A stretch of DNA of 64,000 nucleotides. Source: CAVQXR01 sp963717955. GTDB taxonomy: Bacteria; Actinomycetota; Thermoleophilia; Gaiellales; Gaiellaceae. The DNA is taken from positions 1,116,001-1,180,000 of the forward strand of contig CAVQXR010000001.1 in NCBI GenBank assembly GCA_963717955.1, written 5' to 3'. This document shows, piece after piece, positions 37,230 through 46,249 of the stretch (its first letter is position 1; every line of letters starts with the position of its first letter). A program made the translations under genes and the position numbers. The notes beneath the pieces were generated by a model that was not told the DNA's origin, did not search any database, and saw only the letters and a program-made list of their open reading frames with translations.

Positions 37230-38834
37230 CTACGGAGCCCTCGCGCTCGCGACGAGCAGGTCGACGACGGCCGCGGCCGCCTCCTCGCCGGGCTCCCGCC
37301 CGTCGATCCGAACGCCCTGCGACACGGGTAGCTCGTCGGGCGGCTCGAACCGGTCGCGCATCTCCCGGTAGATCCCGAGATCGGCGTCGGAGGCCTCGTG
37401 CACGTCCGTGGCGCGGGCCGCAAGACGTTCCTCGACGATCGCCGAAGGTACGTCGACGTGGAGGACGACGAGCGGCACGCCGAGCGACGCTGCCAGCGCG
37501 GCGAAGGGACGGCGCTCCGCCGCCTGCGAGAACGACGCGTCGACGACGACCGGTCGCCGCTCGGCGAGGGCAGCAGCCGCGTCGTCGAGCAGCGTGGCAT
37601 AGGTGCGCTCGGTCAGCGAGGGGGCATAGATGCCCTCACCGAAGGGTGCCGCGGCCCGCTCCTCCGCCCGTAGCCCGGCGAGCCGCTTGCGCCGAACGTC
37701 GCTCCGCAGCACGACGGCCTCAAACGGCGTCGCCACGGCGCGGGCGACAGTGCTCTTCCCGGTCGCCGGCAGCCCGCAGGTGAGGACGAGCGCGTGCGGA
37801 AGGCCGTAGGACGCGGCGAGCTGGAAGGCCCGCATCGCGGCGAGGCGCCGCGCCTCCCGCTCCGCAGGCGGAAGCAGCGGGTCGCCCGCGGCGAGCGAGA
37901 GCACCTTCCCCCGCACCACCGCCCGGTAGGCCTTGTAGAACGGCAGGAGCACCGCAAGCTCCCGATCACCTGCCAGCTCCGCGTAGCGGTAGGCGAGGTA
38001 GCCGGCGAAGCCACGGAAGCCGCGGGCATCGAGATCCATCGCGAGGAAGGCGAGGTCGGCCGCCACGTCGCCGCAGCGGAACCGCCGCGCGAACTCGATG
38101 CGGTCGTAGACGAGGATCCCTTCCGGGAGGACGCAGACGTTGCCGGCATGGAGATCGCCGTGGCCGTCCCGGATCCGTCCGTTCGCGACCCGCCGCTCGA
38201 ACAGGTCGCGGCGGGCGGCAAGGCCGGCCGAGGCCCGGCTTGTGAGGAAGCCGTGAAGGGCGGGAGACAGCGTGCGCAGGCCCGGTCGGCCGCGCTCGAG
38301 CGCGAACCGTTCCGTCTGCTCAGCGTTCTCGCGGATGTTGAATCCGATCGCGTCCGGCGTCCCGTGCTCGTCGACGCCCGGCCCCGTCGGCGCGGTCTCG
38401 TGGAAGCGCGCCAGGATGACCGCGAGGGCATCGATCACGGCGTTGTCCACCGCCCCGGTGTCGAGGAGCCGATCGAGCATCCGACTTGTCGGGAGCCGCC
38501 GCATCTCGACCGCCGGCTCGACCGGCTCTCCGCTTCCGCAGACGCGCAGCGAACCGTCGGCCTCCCTCGTGATCGGCACGACGCGGAGATAGACGCCCGG
38601 CGCGAGCGCGCCGTTCAGCCGCACCTCCTCGTCGCAGGCAGAGCGGCGCGCCCCGGCCGTCGTGAAGTCGAGGAACCCGAGGTCGACCGGCTTCTTGACC
38701 TTGTAAGCGCGCTCGCCGGCGAGGAACACGCACGAGACGTGGGTCTGGATCACCTCGACGGTCGACGGAGGGATCGGGTAGGCCAACGGCGCCGAGAGCG
38801 CCTCGATCAGCTCGGCGATCGGGGGCGCGGGCAT
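37230..38834 (-). CDS. Bifunctional phosphotransferase-like / P-loop kinase protein
   Basis: The 534-residue protein has an aminoglycoside-phosphotransferase-like N-terminal half (COG2187 type) with AYKVKKPVDLGFLDF as nucleotide-binding lysine region, catalytic GHGDLHAGNVC and DRIEFARRFRCGDVAADLAFLAMDLD. The C-terminal half (COG0645 type) has a Walker A motif, CGLPATGKSTVARA, at about residue 360. The substrate is unknown. The start MPAPPIAELIEAL overlaps the stop of the upstream small ORF. Its placement in a stress region agrees with homologues near universal stress genes, though the function is unproven. Confidence 0.85.
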   Translation of the reverse strand: MPAPPIAELIEALSAPLAYPIPPSTVEVIQTHVSCVFLAGERAYKVKKPVDLGFLDFTTAGARRSACDEEVRLNGALAPGVYLRVVPITREADGSLRVCGSGEPVEPAVEMRRLPTSRMLDRLLDTGAVDNAVIDALAVILARFHETAPTGPGVDEHGTPDAIGFNIRENAEQTERFALERGRPGLRTLSPALHGFLTSRASAGLAARRDLFERRVANGRIRDGHGDLHAGNVCVLPEGILVYDRIEFARRFRCGDVAADLAFLAMDLDARGFRGFAGYLAYRYAELAGDRELAVLLPFYKAYRAVVRGKVLSLAAGDPLLPPAEREARRLAAMRAFQLAASYGLPHALVLTCGLPATGKSTVARAVATPFEAVVLRSDVRRKRLAGLRAEERAAAPFGEGIYAPSLTERTYATLLDDAAAALAERRPVVVDASFSQAAERRPFAALAASLGVPLVVLHVDVPSAIVEERLAARATDVHEASDADLGIYREMRDRFEPPDELPVSQGVRIDGREPGEEAAAAVVDLLVASARAP

Positions 38835-39151
38835 CACGGTTCGAGCCTGATCCGCACGCCGACGGCGCGATCCGCCGGCGGGACGGTGGTCCGCGTGACC
38901 CGGGCGGAGCACGGCGCGAGCGCCTGCACGAGCGCGCCGCTCGCCATGCGGTGCAGGGGCCGCCGGAGCAGTGCATCGACGATCGGGTTGACCTCATCGT
39001 TCGGCCCGAGGAACACCCGTGCACGGTAGAGCATCGCTCCGCTGGCCAGGCCCTCCCTGCGGGCACGCGGCGTCCTGTCCATGAGGTCGGGCCCGACGGG
39101 GCGGCCTGCGAGCTTTCCGCAGAGCTGATCCGGGCGGGCACCGATGAGCAC
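38834..39151 (-). CDS. Hypothetical small protein, start uncertain
   Basis: This ORF of up to 105 residues has a stop that overlaps the ATG of the downstream kinase-like gene (ATGA), which argues for translation. The most protein-like part is MLYRARVFLGPNDEVNPIVDALL through CSARVTRTTVPPADRAVGVRIRLEP, about 66 residues from an internal ATG at 39034. No ribosome-binding site or known domain was recognised. High-GC DNA often holds spurious ORFs, so confidence is limited. The 94 bases up to the divergent FNT gene show no clear element. Confidence 0.35.
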   Translation of the reverse strand: MLIGARPDQLCGKLAGRPVGPDLMDRTPRARREGLASGAMLYRARVFLGPNDEVNPIVDALLRRPLHRMASGALVQALAPCSARVTRTTVPPADRAVGVRIRLEP

Positions 39152-39245
39152 CGTCCTGCGCGCACGCCAACATCATCGCGTGACCTCTGTCGTCATCATC
39201 GTCGTCGGCACGCCCGGTGGCGGGCGGTTCGGGGGGTAGCCCGCG

Positions 39246-40112
39246 ATGGCCGAGCCGGGCTTCACGCCACAGGGGCTTGACGCCCTCCCACCGCCCGAGA
39301 TCGCACGGCGGTCGGAGGAGATCGGCGTGCGGAAGGCGTCCCTGCCCGTGCTCGACCTGTTCCCGCTCTCGGTGCTCGCGGGCGCGTTCATCGCCCTCGG
39401 CGCGATCTTCTCTACGACGGTGCTCGCCGGGAGCGGCGACCTTCCGTACGGCGTGGCGCGGCTGCTGGCCGGGCTCGTCTTCACGCTCGGACTGATCCTC
39501 GTCGTCGTCGCCGGGGCCGAGCTGTTCACGGGCAACAACCTGATGGTCATGGCCTGGGCGAGCCGGCGGATCTCGACCGTGCGCGTGCTCGGTACATGGA
39601 CGATCGTGTACGTCGGGAACTTCGTGGGCTCGATCGCCACCGCGGCCCTCGTCTACGCGTCCGGGCAGTACGAGTTCGGGGGCGGCGCCGTCGGCCAGGC
39701 TGCGTTGACGACCGCGGCGACGAAGACCGGCCTCGGCTTCGGTCAGGCGATCGCGCTCGGAATGCTGTGCAACGCCCTCGTGTGCCTCGCGATCTGGCTC
39801 ACGTACGGCGCGCACACGACGACGGACAAGATCCTCGCGGTCGTCCCGCCGATCGCCGCGTTCGTCGCCGCCGGCTTCGAGCACTCGGTCGCGAACATGT
39901 ACTTCATCCCGATGGGGCTGTTCGTCGAGCAGGACGACGCGTTCGTGGCCTCGCTCGAGGAGCCGCCCGACCTCTCGGGGCTGAGCTGGGGGAGCTTCTT
40001 CGTCGACAACCTGGTGCCGGTCACGATCGGAAACGTCATCGGCGGCATCGCTCTCGTCGGCGCCGTCTACTGGCTCGTCTACCTCCGCCGAAGGCCGGCC
40101 GCGCCGGGTTAG
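39246..40112 (+). CDS. Formate/nitrite transporter (FNT) family channel
   Basis: The 288-residue integral membrane protein has six predicted helices, for example LFPLSVLAGAFIALGAIF, LLAGLVFTLGLILVVVAGAELFTGNN and LGMLCNALVCLAIWL. FNT hallmarks are AELFTGNNLMVMAW, the GNFVGS segment after helix 3, and the conserved His in AAGFEHSVANMYFIP. FNT pentamers conduct formate, nitrite, hydrosulfide or lactate. Substrate choice cannot be read here. It could serve anaerobic metabolism, in keeping with the molybdoenzyme at 13 kb, but no direct link is visible. Confidence 0.92.
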   Translation: MAEPGFTPQGLDALPPPEIARRSEEIGVRKASLPVLDLFPLSVLAGAFIALGAIFSTTVLAGSGDLPYGVARLLAGLVFTLGLILVVVAGAELFTGNNLMVMAWASRRISTVRVLGTWTIVYVGNFVGSIATAALVYASGQYEFGGGAVGQAALTTAATKTGLGFGQAIALGMLCNALVCLAIWLTYGAHTTTDKILAVVPPIAAFVAAGFEHSVANMYFIPMGLFVEQDDAFVASLEEPPDLSGLSWGSFFVDNLVPVTIGNVIGGIALVGAVYWLVYLRRRPAAPG

Positions 40113-40212
40113 ACGCGTTTCAGACCGCCCGCGGCTTGCGGCTTACTACGCAGACGGTTCCGGCCCGACCCCGATGCGGGCGAGGAGCGTCGCGCGGGAC
40201 ACTCTGCGCAGG

Positions 40213-41265
40213 ATGTCCGCGTACGCCGTCTCCCGCCCGGGTGGGCTCGACCCGGACCTGCAGCTGCTGCTGGAGCGAGCGCGGGAGCAGGGGGCGATCG
40301 AGCCGGAGGAGCTCGCGCTCGCCGCTGCCGAGGCCGGCCTCGACGACGAGGAGGTCGAGGAGCTGCGCCATCGCCTCGTGGAGGAAGGCATCGAGCAAGA
40401 ACCGGGAGCGGCGACGGTCGCCGATCTCGACGACGGCCGCTCGGTGGGGCCGTCGACGCTCGATCTGTTCCTCGCCCAGGCCGCCCGCCACCGGCTGCTC
40501 ACGGCAGCCGAGGAGGTCGCGCTCGCGAAGCGGATCGAGCTCGGCGACGAGGGCGCGAAACGGCGCATGATCGAGTCGAACCTGCGCCTCGTCGTGTCGA
40601 TCGCGAAGAAGTACCAGAGCCACGGCCTCTCGCTGCTCGACCTGATCCAGGAGGGCACGATCGGCCTCAACCGCGCCGTCGAGAAGTTCGACTGGCGCAA
40701 GGGCTTCAAGTTCTCGACCTACGCCACGTGGTGGATTCGCCAGGCGATCCAGCGCGGGATCGCGAATCAGGCGCGCACGATCCGTCTCCCCGTCCACGTC
40801 GTCGACCGTCAGCGGCGACTCGGCAGGGCCGCCCGCCAGCTCGAGCTGCAGCTCGGGCGAGCGGCGACCGACGACGAGCTCGTCGCGGCGACCGGGATCG
40901 ACGCCGAGGATGCCAGGGAGGCGATGCGTGCGGCCGCGGTCACGACGTCGCTGAACCAGGCGATCGGCACCGAGGGCGATGCCGAGCTGGCAGACCTCCT
41001 CCCCGACGGCGCCGCGCTCGACCCGCTCGAGGAGACCGCACGCCATCTCCGGATCGAGGCCCTGCATGCCGCGCTCGAATCGCTTCCCGCGCGCGAGCGA
41101 CGGATCCTCGAGCTCCGCTTCGGCCTCGTCGACGACGAGCAGCATACGCTCACGGACATCGGGCGCGAGTTCGGCCTCACCCGCGAGCGCGTGCGTCAGC
41201 TCGAGAGCGACGCGCTGCGCAGGCTCGCCCGCGGCCCGCTGCGCGACCTCGACCCGGCCGCGTAG
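40213..41265 (+). CDS. RNA polymerase sigma-70 factor (RpoD/group 2 type)
   Basis: The 350-residue sigma factor has region 1.2 (DLFLAQAARHRLLTAAEEVALAKRIE) and region 2 (NLRLVVSIAKKYQSHGLSLLDLIQEGTIGLNRAVEKFDWRKGFKFSTYATWWIRQAIQR). Region 3 follows, and region 4 has the -35-binding helix GLTRERVRQLESDALRRL. The N-terminal 80 residues are acidic, like a shortened region 1.1. It is smaller than a housekeeping SigA, so a group 2 (SigB/HrdB-like) stress sigma is likely. The start MSAYAVSRPGG was preferred over an in-frame ATG 39 bases upstream. Confidence 0.9.
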   Translation: MSAYAVSRPGGLDPDLQLLLERAREQGAIEPEELALAAAEAGLDDEEVEELRHRLVEEGIEQEPGAATVADLDDGRSVGPSTLDLFLAQAARHRLLTAAEEVALAKRIELGDEGAKRRMIESNLRLVVSIAKKYQSHGLSLLDLIQEGTIGLNRAVEKFDWRKGFKFSTYATWWIRQAIQRGIANQARTIRLPVHVVDRQRRLGRAARQLELQLGRAATDDELVAATGIDAEDAREAMRAAAVTTSLNQAIGTEGDAELADLLPDGAALDPLEETARHLRIEALHAALESLPARERRILELRFGLVDDEQHTLTDIGREFGLTRERVRQLESDALRRLARGPLRDLDPAA

Positions 41266-41267
41266 CG

Positions 41268-41786
41268 CTACGACCCCGCCCGGTCGGTCGGAAGCCGGCG
41301 GAACTCACCGGCGACCGTGTCGTCGGCCTCCGGCTGCCGCGGCTCCGTTCCGAACGGCATCCGGGGATGCTCGTCCTCCTGCAGGTCCCGGGGAATCAGG
41401 CGCCTGCCGACGACAGCCTGGGCGACGATGCCCGCAGCGAGGCCGAGCAGCACGGCTGCCCACATCCTGCCGAACGCGCCGTACGCGGCCCAGACGACCG
41501 GGATCGACGCCGCGGGCAGCAGCGCGAAGTAGACGACTCGCCGGAGCCGGTGTGGACGCGTGATCACCTGGCCGAGCCCGCGCCCGACGACGTGCATCGT
41601 GAGGACGAAGGCGTACAGGCCGAGCCAGAACGAGGAGATCTCCTGCGTCGCGAGCACGGCCGCGGCGATGCCGAGGCCGAAGGCCGAAAACCAGAGCACG
41701 ACGCGGACGACCCCTCGCCAGACGAGCCCGCGTAGGAGAACCCCCGCCTCGGGCCCGACCGTCACGGTGACGCGCGGCTGCTGCAT
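41268..41786 (-). CDS. Small integral membrane protein
   Basis: The 172-residue protein has about four hydrophobic segments (VVRVVLWFSAFGLGIAAAVLA, FWLGLYAFVLTMHVVGRGL, VVYFALLPAASIPVVWAAYG, MWAAVLLGLAAGIVAQAVV) and a charged cytoplasmic tail. No family was recognised. The ATG overlaps the stop of the cyclic-2,3-DPG synthase homologue (ATGA), so the two are co-expressed and may act together, for instance in export or control. It ends two bases from the convergent sigma-factor stop. Confidence 0.65.
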   Translation of the reverse strand: MQQPRVTVTVGPEAGVLLRGLVWRGVVRVVLWFSAFGLGIAAAVLATQEISSFWLGLYAFVLTMHVVGRGLGQVITRPHRLRRVVYFALLPAASIPVVWAAYGAFGRMWAAVLLGLAAGIVAQAVVGRRLIPRDLQEDEHPRMPFGTEPRQPEADDTVAGEFRRLPTDRAGS

Positions 41787-43138
41787 CACGCCGCGCCTGG
41801 TGGGAGAGCCGGCTGCCGCGCCCGCTCGACGACGGGCCCGAGGAGCTCCCGGAGCATCGGTGCGCCGACCTCGCGAAGCCCGTAGCGGGCGTGTCTGATC
41901 GGATGGCGGGTGCGGATCAGCCGGCCGAGGTCGATCGGCGTGCCGCTGACGACGACGTCCACGGCGGCCTCGTCGATCGTCTGCTCGAGATCGGCGAGCT
42001 GCTCGTCCGAGTAGCCCATGGCCGGGAGCACCGGACCGATCGACGGGTACTCCTCGAACGTCGCGGCGATCGACCCGGCGGCCCAGGGACGCGGGTCGAC
42101 GAACGTCATCGCGCCGGCCTCCCGCGCCGCCACCGTCCCGGCGCCGTAGGGCATCCCACCGTGGGTGATCGTCGGGCCGTCCTCGACGACGAGGACGCGC
42201 AGCCCGGCGAGCGAGGGGCCCGGGTCGAGCGTGACCGGGGACGCCGCGTACACGATCGTCGCCATGGGGTTCACCGACGTCACGTTGGCGACGACCCGGG
42301 TGACGGCGTCGTGCGTCGCGTTATCCACCTTGTTGACGACCACCACGTCGGCCATCCGCACGTTCGTCTCGCCGGGGTGGTACGTGAGCTCGTGGCCGGC
42401 CCGCAGGGGATCGACGACCGTCACGTGCAGGTCGGGCGCCACGAACGGGAAGTCGTTGTTGCCGCCGTCCCAGACGATGACGTCGGCCTCCTGCTCGGCC
42501 TCCGCGAGGATCGCCGCGTAGTCGACCCCGGAGTACATCACCATCCCGAGCCGGACCGGCTCCTCGTACTCCTCGCGCTCCTCGATCGTCGGGTCGGCCC
42601 GGTCGATGTCGGCGAGCGTCGCGAACCGCTGGACCCGCATCGCCTCGAGATCGCCGTAGGGCATCGGGTGTCTGATCAGCACGATCCGCAGACCCTCGTC
42701 CAGGAGGAGCCGCCCGATGTGGCGGCTCGTCTGGCTCTTCCCCGAGCCGGTGCGAACGGCGCACACCGCGACCACCGGCTTCACGCTCCGGAGCATGGTC
42801 GCCGCCGGGCCGAGCAGCCGGAAGTCGGCGCCGCAGGCGAGCGCGAGCGAGGCCCGGTGCATCACCGCCTCGTGCGAGAGATCCGAGTACGCGAGCACGA
42901 CGTCGTCGACGCCCTCGCGCTCGATCAACGTCGCGAGCTCCGCTTCCGGAACGATCGGGATCCCGCTCGGATAGGCGGGACCCGCGAGCGAGGGTGGATA
43001 CACGCGATCGTCGATGCCTGGGATCTGCGCCGCCGTGAAGGCGACGACCCGCGTCGCCGGATCGTCCCGGAACACCACGTTGAAGTCGTGGAAGTCCCGG
43101 CCGCCGGCACCCATGATCACGACGTTCCGCAGACCCAT
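41786..43138 (-). CDS. Cyclic 2,3-diphosphoglycerate synthase family GTPase-like protein
   Basis: The 450-residue protein resembles cPGS, which forms cyclic 2,3-DPG in thermophilic archaea. The N-terminal Rossmann-like part begins NVVIMGAGGRDFHDFNVVFRDD. A P-loop region VCAVRTGSGKSQTSRH sits at about residues 125-140, with VIVWDGGNNDFPFVAPDLHVTVVDPLR and VVVNKVDNA (NKxD nucleotide specificity) further on. Bacterial homologues are common but poorly studied; the product in this organism is unknown. It starts beside repeat copy C and is coupled to a small membrane protein. Confidence 0.8.
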   Translation of the reverse strand: MGLRNVVIMGAGGRDFHDFNVVFRDDPATRVVAFTAAQIPGIDDRVYPPSLAGPAYPSGIPIVPEAELATLIEREGVDDVVLAYSDLSHEAVMHRASLALACGADFRLLGPAATMLRSVKPVVAVCAVRTGSGKSQTSRHIGRLLLDEGLRIVLIRHPMPYGDLEAMRVQRFATLADIDRADPTIEEREEYEEPVRLGMVMYSGVDYAAILAEAEQEADVIVWDGGNNDFPFVAPDLHVTVVDPLRAGHELTYHPGETNVRMADVVVVNKVDNATHDAVTRVVANVTSVNPMATIVYAASPVTLDPGPSLAGLRVLVVEDGPTITHGGMPYGAGTVAAREAGAMTFVDPRPWAAGSIAATFEEYPSIGPVLPAMGYSDEQLADLEQTIDEAAVDVVVSGTPIDLGRLIRTRHPIRHARYGLREVGAPMLRELLGPVVERARQPALPPGAA

Positions 43139-43150
43139 CTCCCCTGGATC

Positions 43151-43318
43151 CTAGTGCTCTGTCCCGGAAGTGGCTTGACGATTCCGGCGCGCGAAAAGCA
43201 AGCCGGGCAAGGACGCAGGAAGCCCCGATATGCGGACATATCGGGGCGACCGAGGACGCGGCCCGGCGCCGCTTTGCAGCCGCCCGGGATCCAAGGGATT
43301 TCCGGGACGGAGCACTAG
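43151..43318. repeat. Covarying palindromic repeat, copy C
   Basis: This 168-bp element lies in opposite orientation to A and B. Terminal repeats are CTAGTGCTCTGTCCCGGAA (43151-43169) and TTCCGGGACGGAGCACTAG (43300-43318), complementary except for one position. The core hairpin is GCCCCGATATG-cgga-CATATCGGGGC (43222-43247), flanked by the conserved CAAGGACGCAGG and CGACCGAGGACGC. It sits between the divergent starts of the cPGS homologue and a response regulator. CTAGTGCTCCG is repeated again immediately downstream (43315-43325). Confidence 0.75.
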
Positions 43319-43381
43319 TGCTCCGCCAATAGGGTCACCCGGATCCCGCGCAGCGCCGCGCCGGCCGCGGGCTCCGCAACA

Positions 43382-44049
43382 ATGCACCGCGTGACCGACG
43401 TCGCTCGCGAACCGCTGCGCGTGCTCCTCGTCGAGGACCACGCGGTCGTCCGGCAGGGCCTGCGGCTGATCCTCGAGGCCACGGACGACATCGAGGTGAC
43501 CGGCGAGGCGGGCGACGCGGAGGAGGGCATGCGGCAGGCGCAGGCCCTTCCCCCGACGTGATCGTGCTCGACATCACCCTCCCGGGCCGGAGCGGCATCG
43601 AGGTGCTACCGGATCTGCTCCGTGCCGCGCCGGACGCCCGGATCCTCATCCTCTCGATGCAGGACGACCCCGCGTACGTGCGTCGGGCCTTCACTGCCGG
43701 CGCCCACGGCTACGTCCTGAAGGACGTCAGCGACACCGAGCTGATCGGAGCGGTTCACGAGGTCGCGGCCGGCCGCCAGTACCTGCATCCGGCGCTCGGC
43801 GCGCGCCTCGCCGAGGCCGAGGCCCAGCGACGGCTCGTCGACGAGGAGCTTTCCGAGCGGGAACGCGAGGTGGCCAAGCTGCTCGCCCTCGGCTACACGA
43901 ACCAGGAGATCGCGAAGATGCTCTACGTGTCCGTGCGGACGGCGGAGGCACACCGCGCCCACATCATGCGCAAGCTCCGCCTCGTCACCCGTGCCGAGCT
44001 CGTTCGGTGGGCGTTCGAGCATGGGCTGGTCGACCGCGACGGCGCCTGA
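43382..44049 (+). CDS. NarL-family response regulator, one frameshift
   Basis: This is a paralogue of the regulator at 29653-30288. The N-terminal receiver (PLRVLLVEDHAVVRQGLRLILEATDDIEVTGEAG) is in one frame to about 43550. The phospho-acceptor segment VIVLDITLPGRSGIEVL, the conserved Lys (YVLKDVSD) and the LuxR helix-turn-helix (SEREREVAKLLALGYTNQEIAKMLYVSVRTAEAHRAHIM) are in another. One missing base in the run at 43545-43556 (CCCTTCCCCCGACG) explains the break and gives about 222 residues. The start is the ATG at 43382, with GTG at 43391 as alternative. The nearest kinase of this type is at 48745-50410. Confidence 0.85.
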
Positions 44050-44072
44050 CCACGGCCCGTCCGCGGAGGTTC

Positions 44073-44525
44073 TCAGTGCTTCGGCTCGACCGGCGGGTGG
44101 ATGATCGCGACCGGGCAGCGCGCGTGGTGCGTGCACTGCGCGCTCACCGAGCCGAGCAGGAGGCCCGCGAAGCCGCCGTGCCCCCGCGCGCCGAGGACGA
44201 GCAGGTCGGCGTCGCGGGCCAGCTCGAGCAGCTCGTGCGCGGGGCCTCCGCGCAGCACGTGCTCGTGAACGGTGACGCCTCCGGCGCCCCCGACCTCGGC
44301 CAGCACGTCGGGAACGATCTGTTTCGCGTCCTCCGCGACGGTGCGCTCGAACTCGGGTAGCCCGCCGATCACGAACACCGGAGCCCCGCTGACAGGCGTG
44401 TAGGGGACCTCCCAGACGTGCGCCGCGTGGAGCTCTGCTCCGTGCAGCCGCGCCTCCTCGATCGCGAACCGCAGCGCAGCCTTCGCGCCCTCCGAGCGGT
44501 CGACTCCGACCACGATCGCGTTCAT
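44073..44525 (-). CDS. Universal stress protein
   Basis: The 150-residue single UspA domain begins MNAIVVGVDRSEGAKAALRFAI. The nucleotide-binding signature is GARGHGGFAGLLLGSVSAQCTHHARCPVAII. It is convergent with the regulator at 43382, with 23 bases between stops. A candidate dyad (44583-44597) lies 57 bases upstream of its ATG, in the gap shared with the downstream end of the DUF4389 gene. It is most like the protein at 30945-31367. Confidence 0.92.
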   Translation of the reverse strand: MNAIVVGVDRSEGAKAALRFAIEEARLHGAELHAAHVWEVPYTPVSGAPVFVIGGLPEFERTVAEDAKQIVPDVLAEVGGAGGVTVHEHVLRGGPAHELLELARDADLLVLGARGHGGFAGLLLGSVSAQCTHHARCPVAIIHPPVEPKH

Positions 44526-44582
44526 GTCGCCACTGTAGACGGGGTGTGCCCGGACGCCATCGGTGGCCGCGCTGACCGGGGC

Positions 44583-44597
44583 TGCGGCTTTTCCGAA
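44583..44597 (-). promoter_or_regulatory. Candidate stress dyad upstream of a universal stress protein gene
   Basis: TGCGG-ctttt-CCGAA on the plus strand is one base off the perfect dyad seen at 27898. It lies in the 96-base gap before a minus-strand universal stress protein gene. The T-run stands out in this GC-rich gap and is shared with the sites at 30886 and 47331. Confidence 0.4.
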
Positions 44598-44621
44598 CCG
44601 CCGCGGCTCATCGTGCGACGC

Positions 44622-46031
44622 TCAGCGCTCGAGGGTGAACGGCGGATACTCGTCGCGCATCAGGCCGACGTAGCAGAGCACCCGGATCGACCAGCGGTTC
44701 ATCCCGAGGACGAAGTCGAAGATCTCACGTGGATAGCGAGCCGTGAAGAGCAGCACGACGCCGGCGATCAGCGTGAGGATGCCGATCAGGCCCGGGAATC
44801 GCCAGATCCAGCCCGGATCGCCGTCGCTGTACGTCCACAGGCTCCAGGTTCCCCAGGCCGAGCCCCAGAAGGCCCAGCCGCCTTGGAACACGGCGACGAT
44901 CAGGAGCTGCGGGATCGCAAGCAGCCACCACTTCACGAGCACGAGCCCGCGCGACAGACGTTCGGGGTAGGCGATCTCGACCGTCGCGGGGTAGTCGGGC
45001 ACCCTGTCGAGGGTGAACGGCGGATAGCGGTCGGTCGCGAGGGCGCTGTAGCTGTAGAACGCCACGCGCCACGTCCAGCGGATCACGCCGACGTTGAACT
45101 CGAAGATCGAACGCGGGTAGCGACCCGTGACGAGGATCGCGAAGAAGGCGACGACGGTGAGAACGCAGAATGCGACCCAGAGGAACCACAAGATCAAGTA
45201 GTGGGGGATCGCGAGCAGCCACTTCGCCAGCCATAGCCCGCGCGAGAGCGACGGGTCGAGGTCCCCCTCGACGGCGACGGGGTAGCGCTGCCCCTCGAGC
45301 ACGGCGGGCGAGATGCCGGGAGCCGACGGCTCGCCCGGGACGCCGGCGACCGCCGCCCGCGACCGTGCGCCGAAGACGATCATCGCCACCCCCGCGGCCA
45401 GCAGCACGAAGCCTCCCACGAGCAGGCCGATGGAGACCCCGAGCACGAACGGCACCTTCGCGCCGGCCGTCATGTCCACCCCAACGCCCTCGGAGGCGTC
45501 GGCATTCATGACCAGGATCGACCAGTTCCCGTCCGTCACCTCCCAGTCGAGCGTCTGCTCGCCGGGGCCGCTGACGGACGAGACCCAGAACGCCTGATCG
45601 CCGGGAGAGCCTGCCGGCGGCCCCCCCGGGCTGCGCCGGTACTCGACCGAGGCCTCGTCGAGGCCGACGTCCTCGAAGCGGGCGTTCACGACCTCGTCGT
45701 GCCCGACGCCGTCGAGGTAGGCGGTCACGAACTCCTCGGGCCCGATCCCGATGAAGAGCTCCTGCCCGGAGGTTGTGCTCTCGCCCCGAAGGCGGACCGT
45801 GGCGAAGGCTCCGGCCTCGAACGGGAGGTCCTCGATGTCGGCGATCTGGAGGTCCTCGGAGGCGAGCGCGTAGGTCGGCGTTGCGAGATCGACCCGGGTC
45901 GAGTAGAAGCCGTCGGCGTCCCGCTGCGTCTCGTGGACCCAGAGCAGGAACCCGCCGGCAGCGAGCATCCCGATCGCAATCAGCACGGCGATCGTGCCGA
46001 AGACGAGCAGAAGGATCCGCCCGACGCTCAT
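44622..46031 (-). CDS. DUF4389-domain membrane protein
   Basis: The 469-residue protein has an N-terminal membrane anchor (ILLLVFGTIAVLIAIGMLAAGGFLLWV). An extracytoplasmic beta-rich region spans about residues 35-195, then a second helix near 200-222. Two DUF4389-like repeats follow, each with WLLAIPHYLILWFLW or WLLAIPQLLIVAVFQ, then RYPR-x-IFxF and YPPFTLxR; the internal duplication is clear. Function is unknown. The start MSVGRILLL was chosen. The frame stays open upstream through a 218-base gap that encodes another hydrophobic stretch (ALDVVAVLLGASLAMTALS) without homology. Confidence 0.78.
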   Translation of the reverse strand: MSVGRILLLVFGTIAVLIAIGMLAAGGFLLWVHETQRDADGFYSTRVDLATPTYALASEDLQIADIEDLPFEAGAFATVRLRGESTTSGQELFIGIGPEEFVTAYLDGVGHDEVVNARFEDVGLDEASVEYRRSPGGPPAGSPGDQAFWVSSVSGPGEQTLDWEVTDGNWSILVMNADASEGVGVDMTAGAKVPFVLGVSIGLLVGGFVLLAAGVAMIVFGARSRAAVAGVPGEPSAPGISPAVLEGQRYPVAVEGDLDPSLSRGLWLAKWLLAIPHYLILWFLWVAFCVLTVVAFFAILVTGRYPRSIFEFNVGVIRWTWRVAFYSYSALATDRYPPFTLDRVPDYPATVEIAYPERLSRGLVLVKWWLLAIPQLLIVAVFQGGWAFWGSAWGTWSLWTYSDGDPGWIWRFPGLIGILTLIAGVVLLFTARYPREIFDFVLGMNRWSIRVLCYVGLMRDEYPPFTLER

Positions 46032-46249
46032 GCCGCCAGCATACGACAGCCCGCCCCGGCCGATACCGCAGAAAGTCGTCCGCCGGCTTCGGGTTTCCCG
46101 CATCAAGTTCGAACGTCGCGCCGGGGCGAACGCGAGCACGGACAGCGCCGTCATCGCGAGCGACGCGCCGAGGAGGACGGCGACGACGTCGAGCGCGAGA
46201 CCCGATTGCCGCTGCGGGCAACTACGACGCCGGCGCAGGCCGGGCCTGG

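Noticed and set aside
40135..40155. Possible further stress dyad (TTGCGGCTTACTACGCAG) upstream of the sigma factor
   Set aside because: Only TGCG and CGCA match, and the centre differs from the shared motif, so it is too weak to list with the others.
46095..46125. GTTCGAAC-like sequence resembling a tRNA T-loop
   Set aside because: No matching acceptor, D or anticodon stems are found around it.
46032..46249. Possible membrane-protein fragment (ALDVVAVLLGASLAMTALS) upstream of the DUF4389 gene
   Set aside because: It is in frame but has no independent start, no ribosome-binding site and no homology. The DUF4389 start is well placed downstream.
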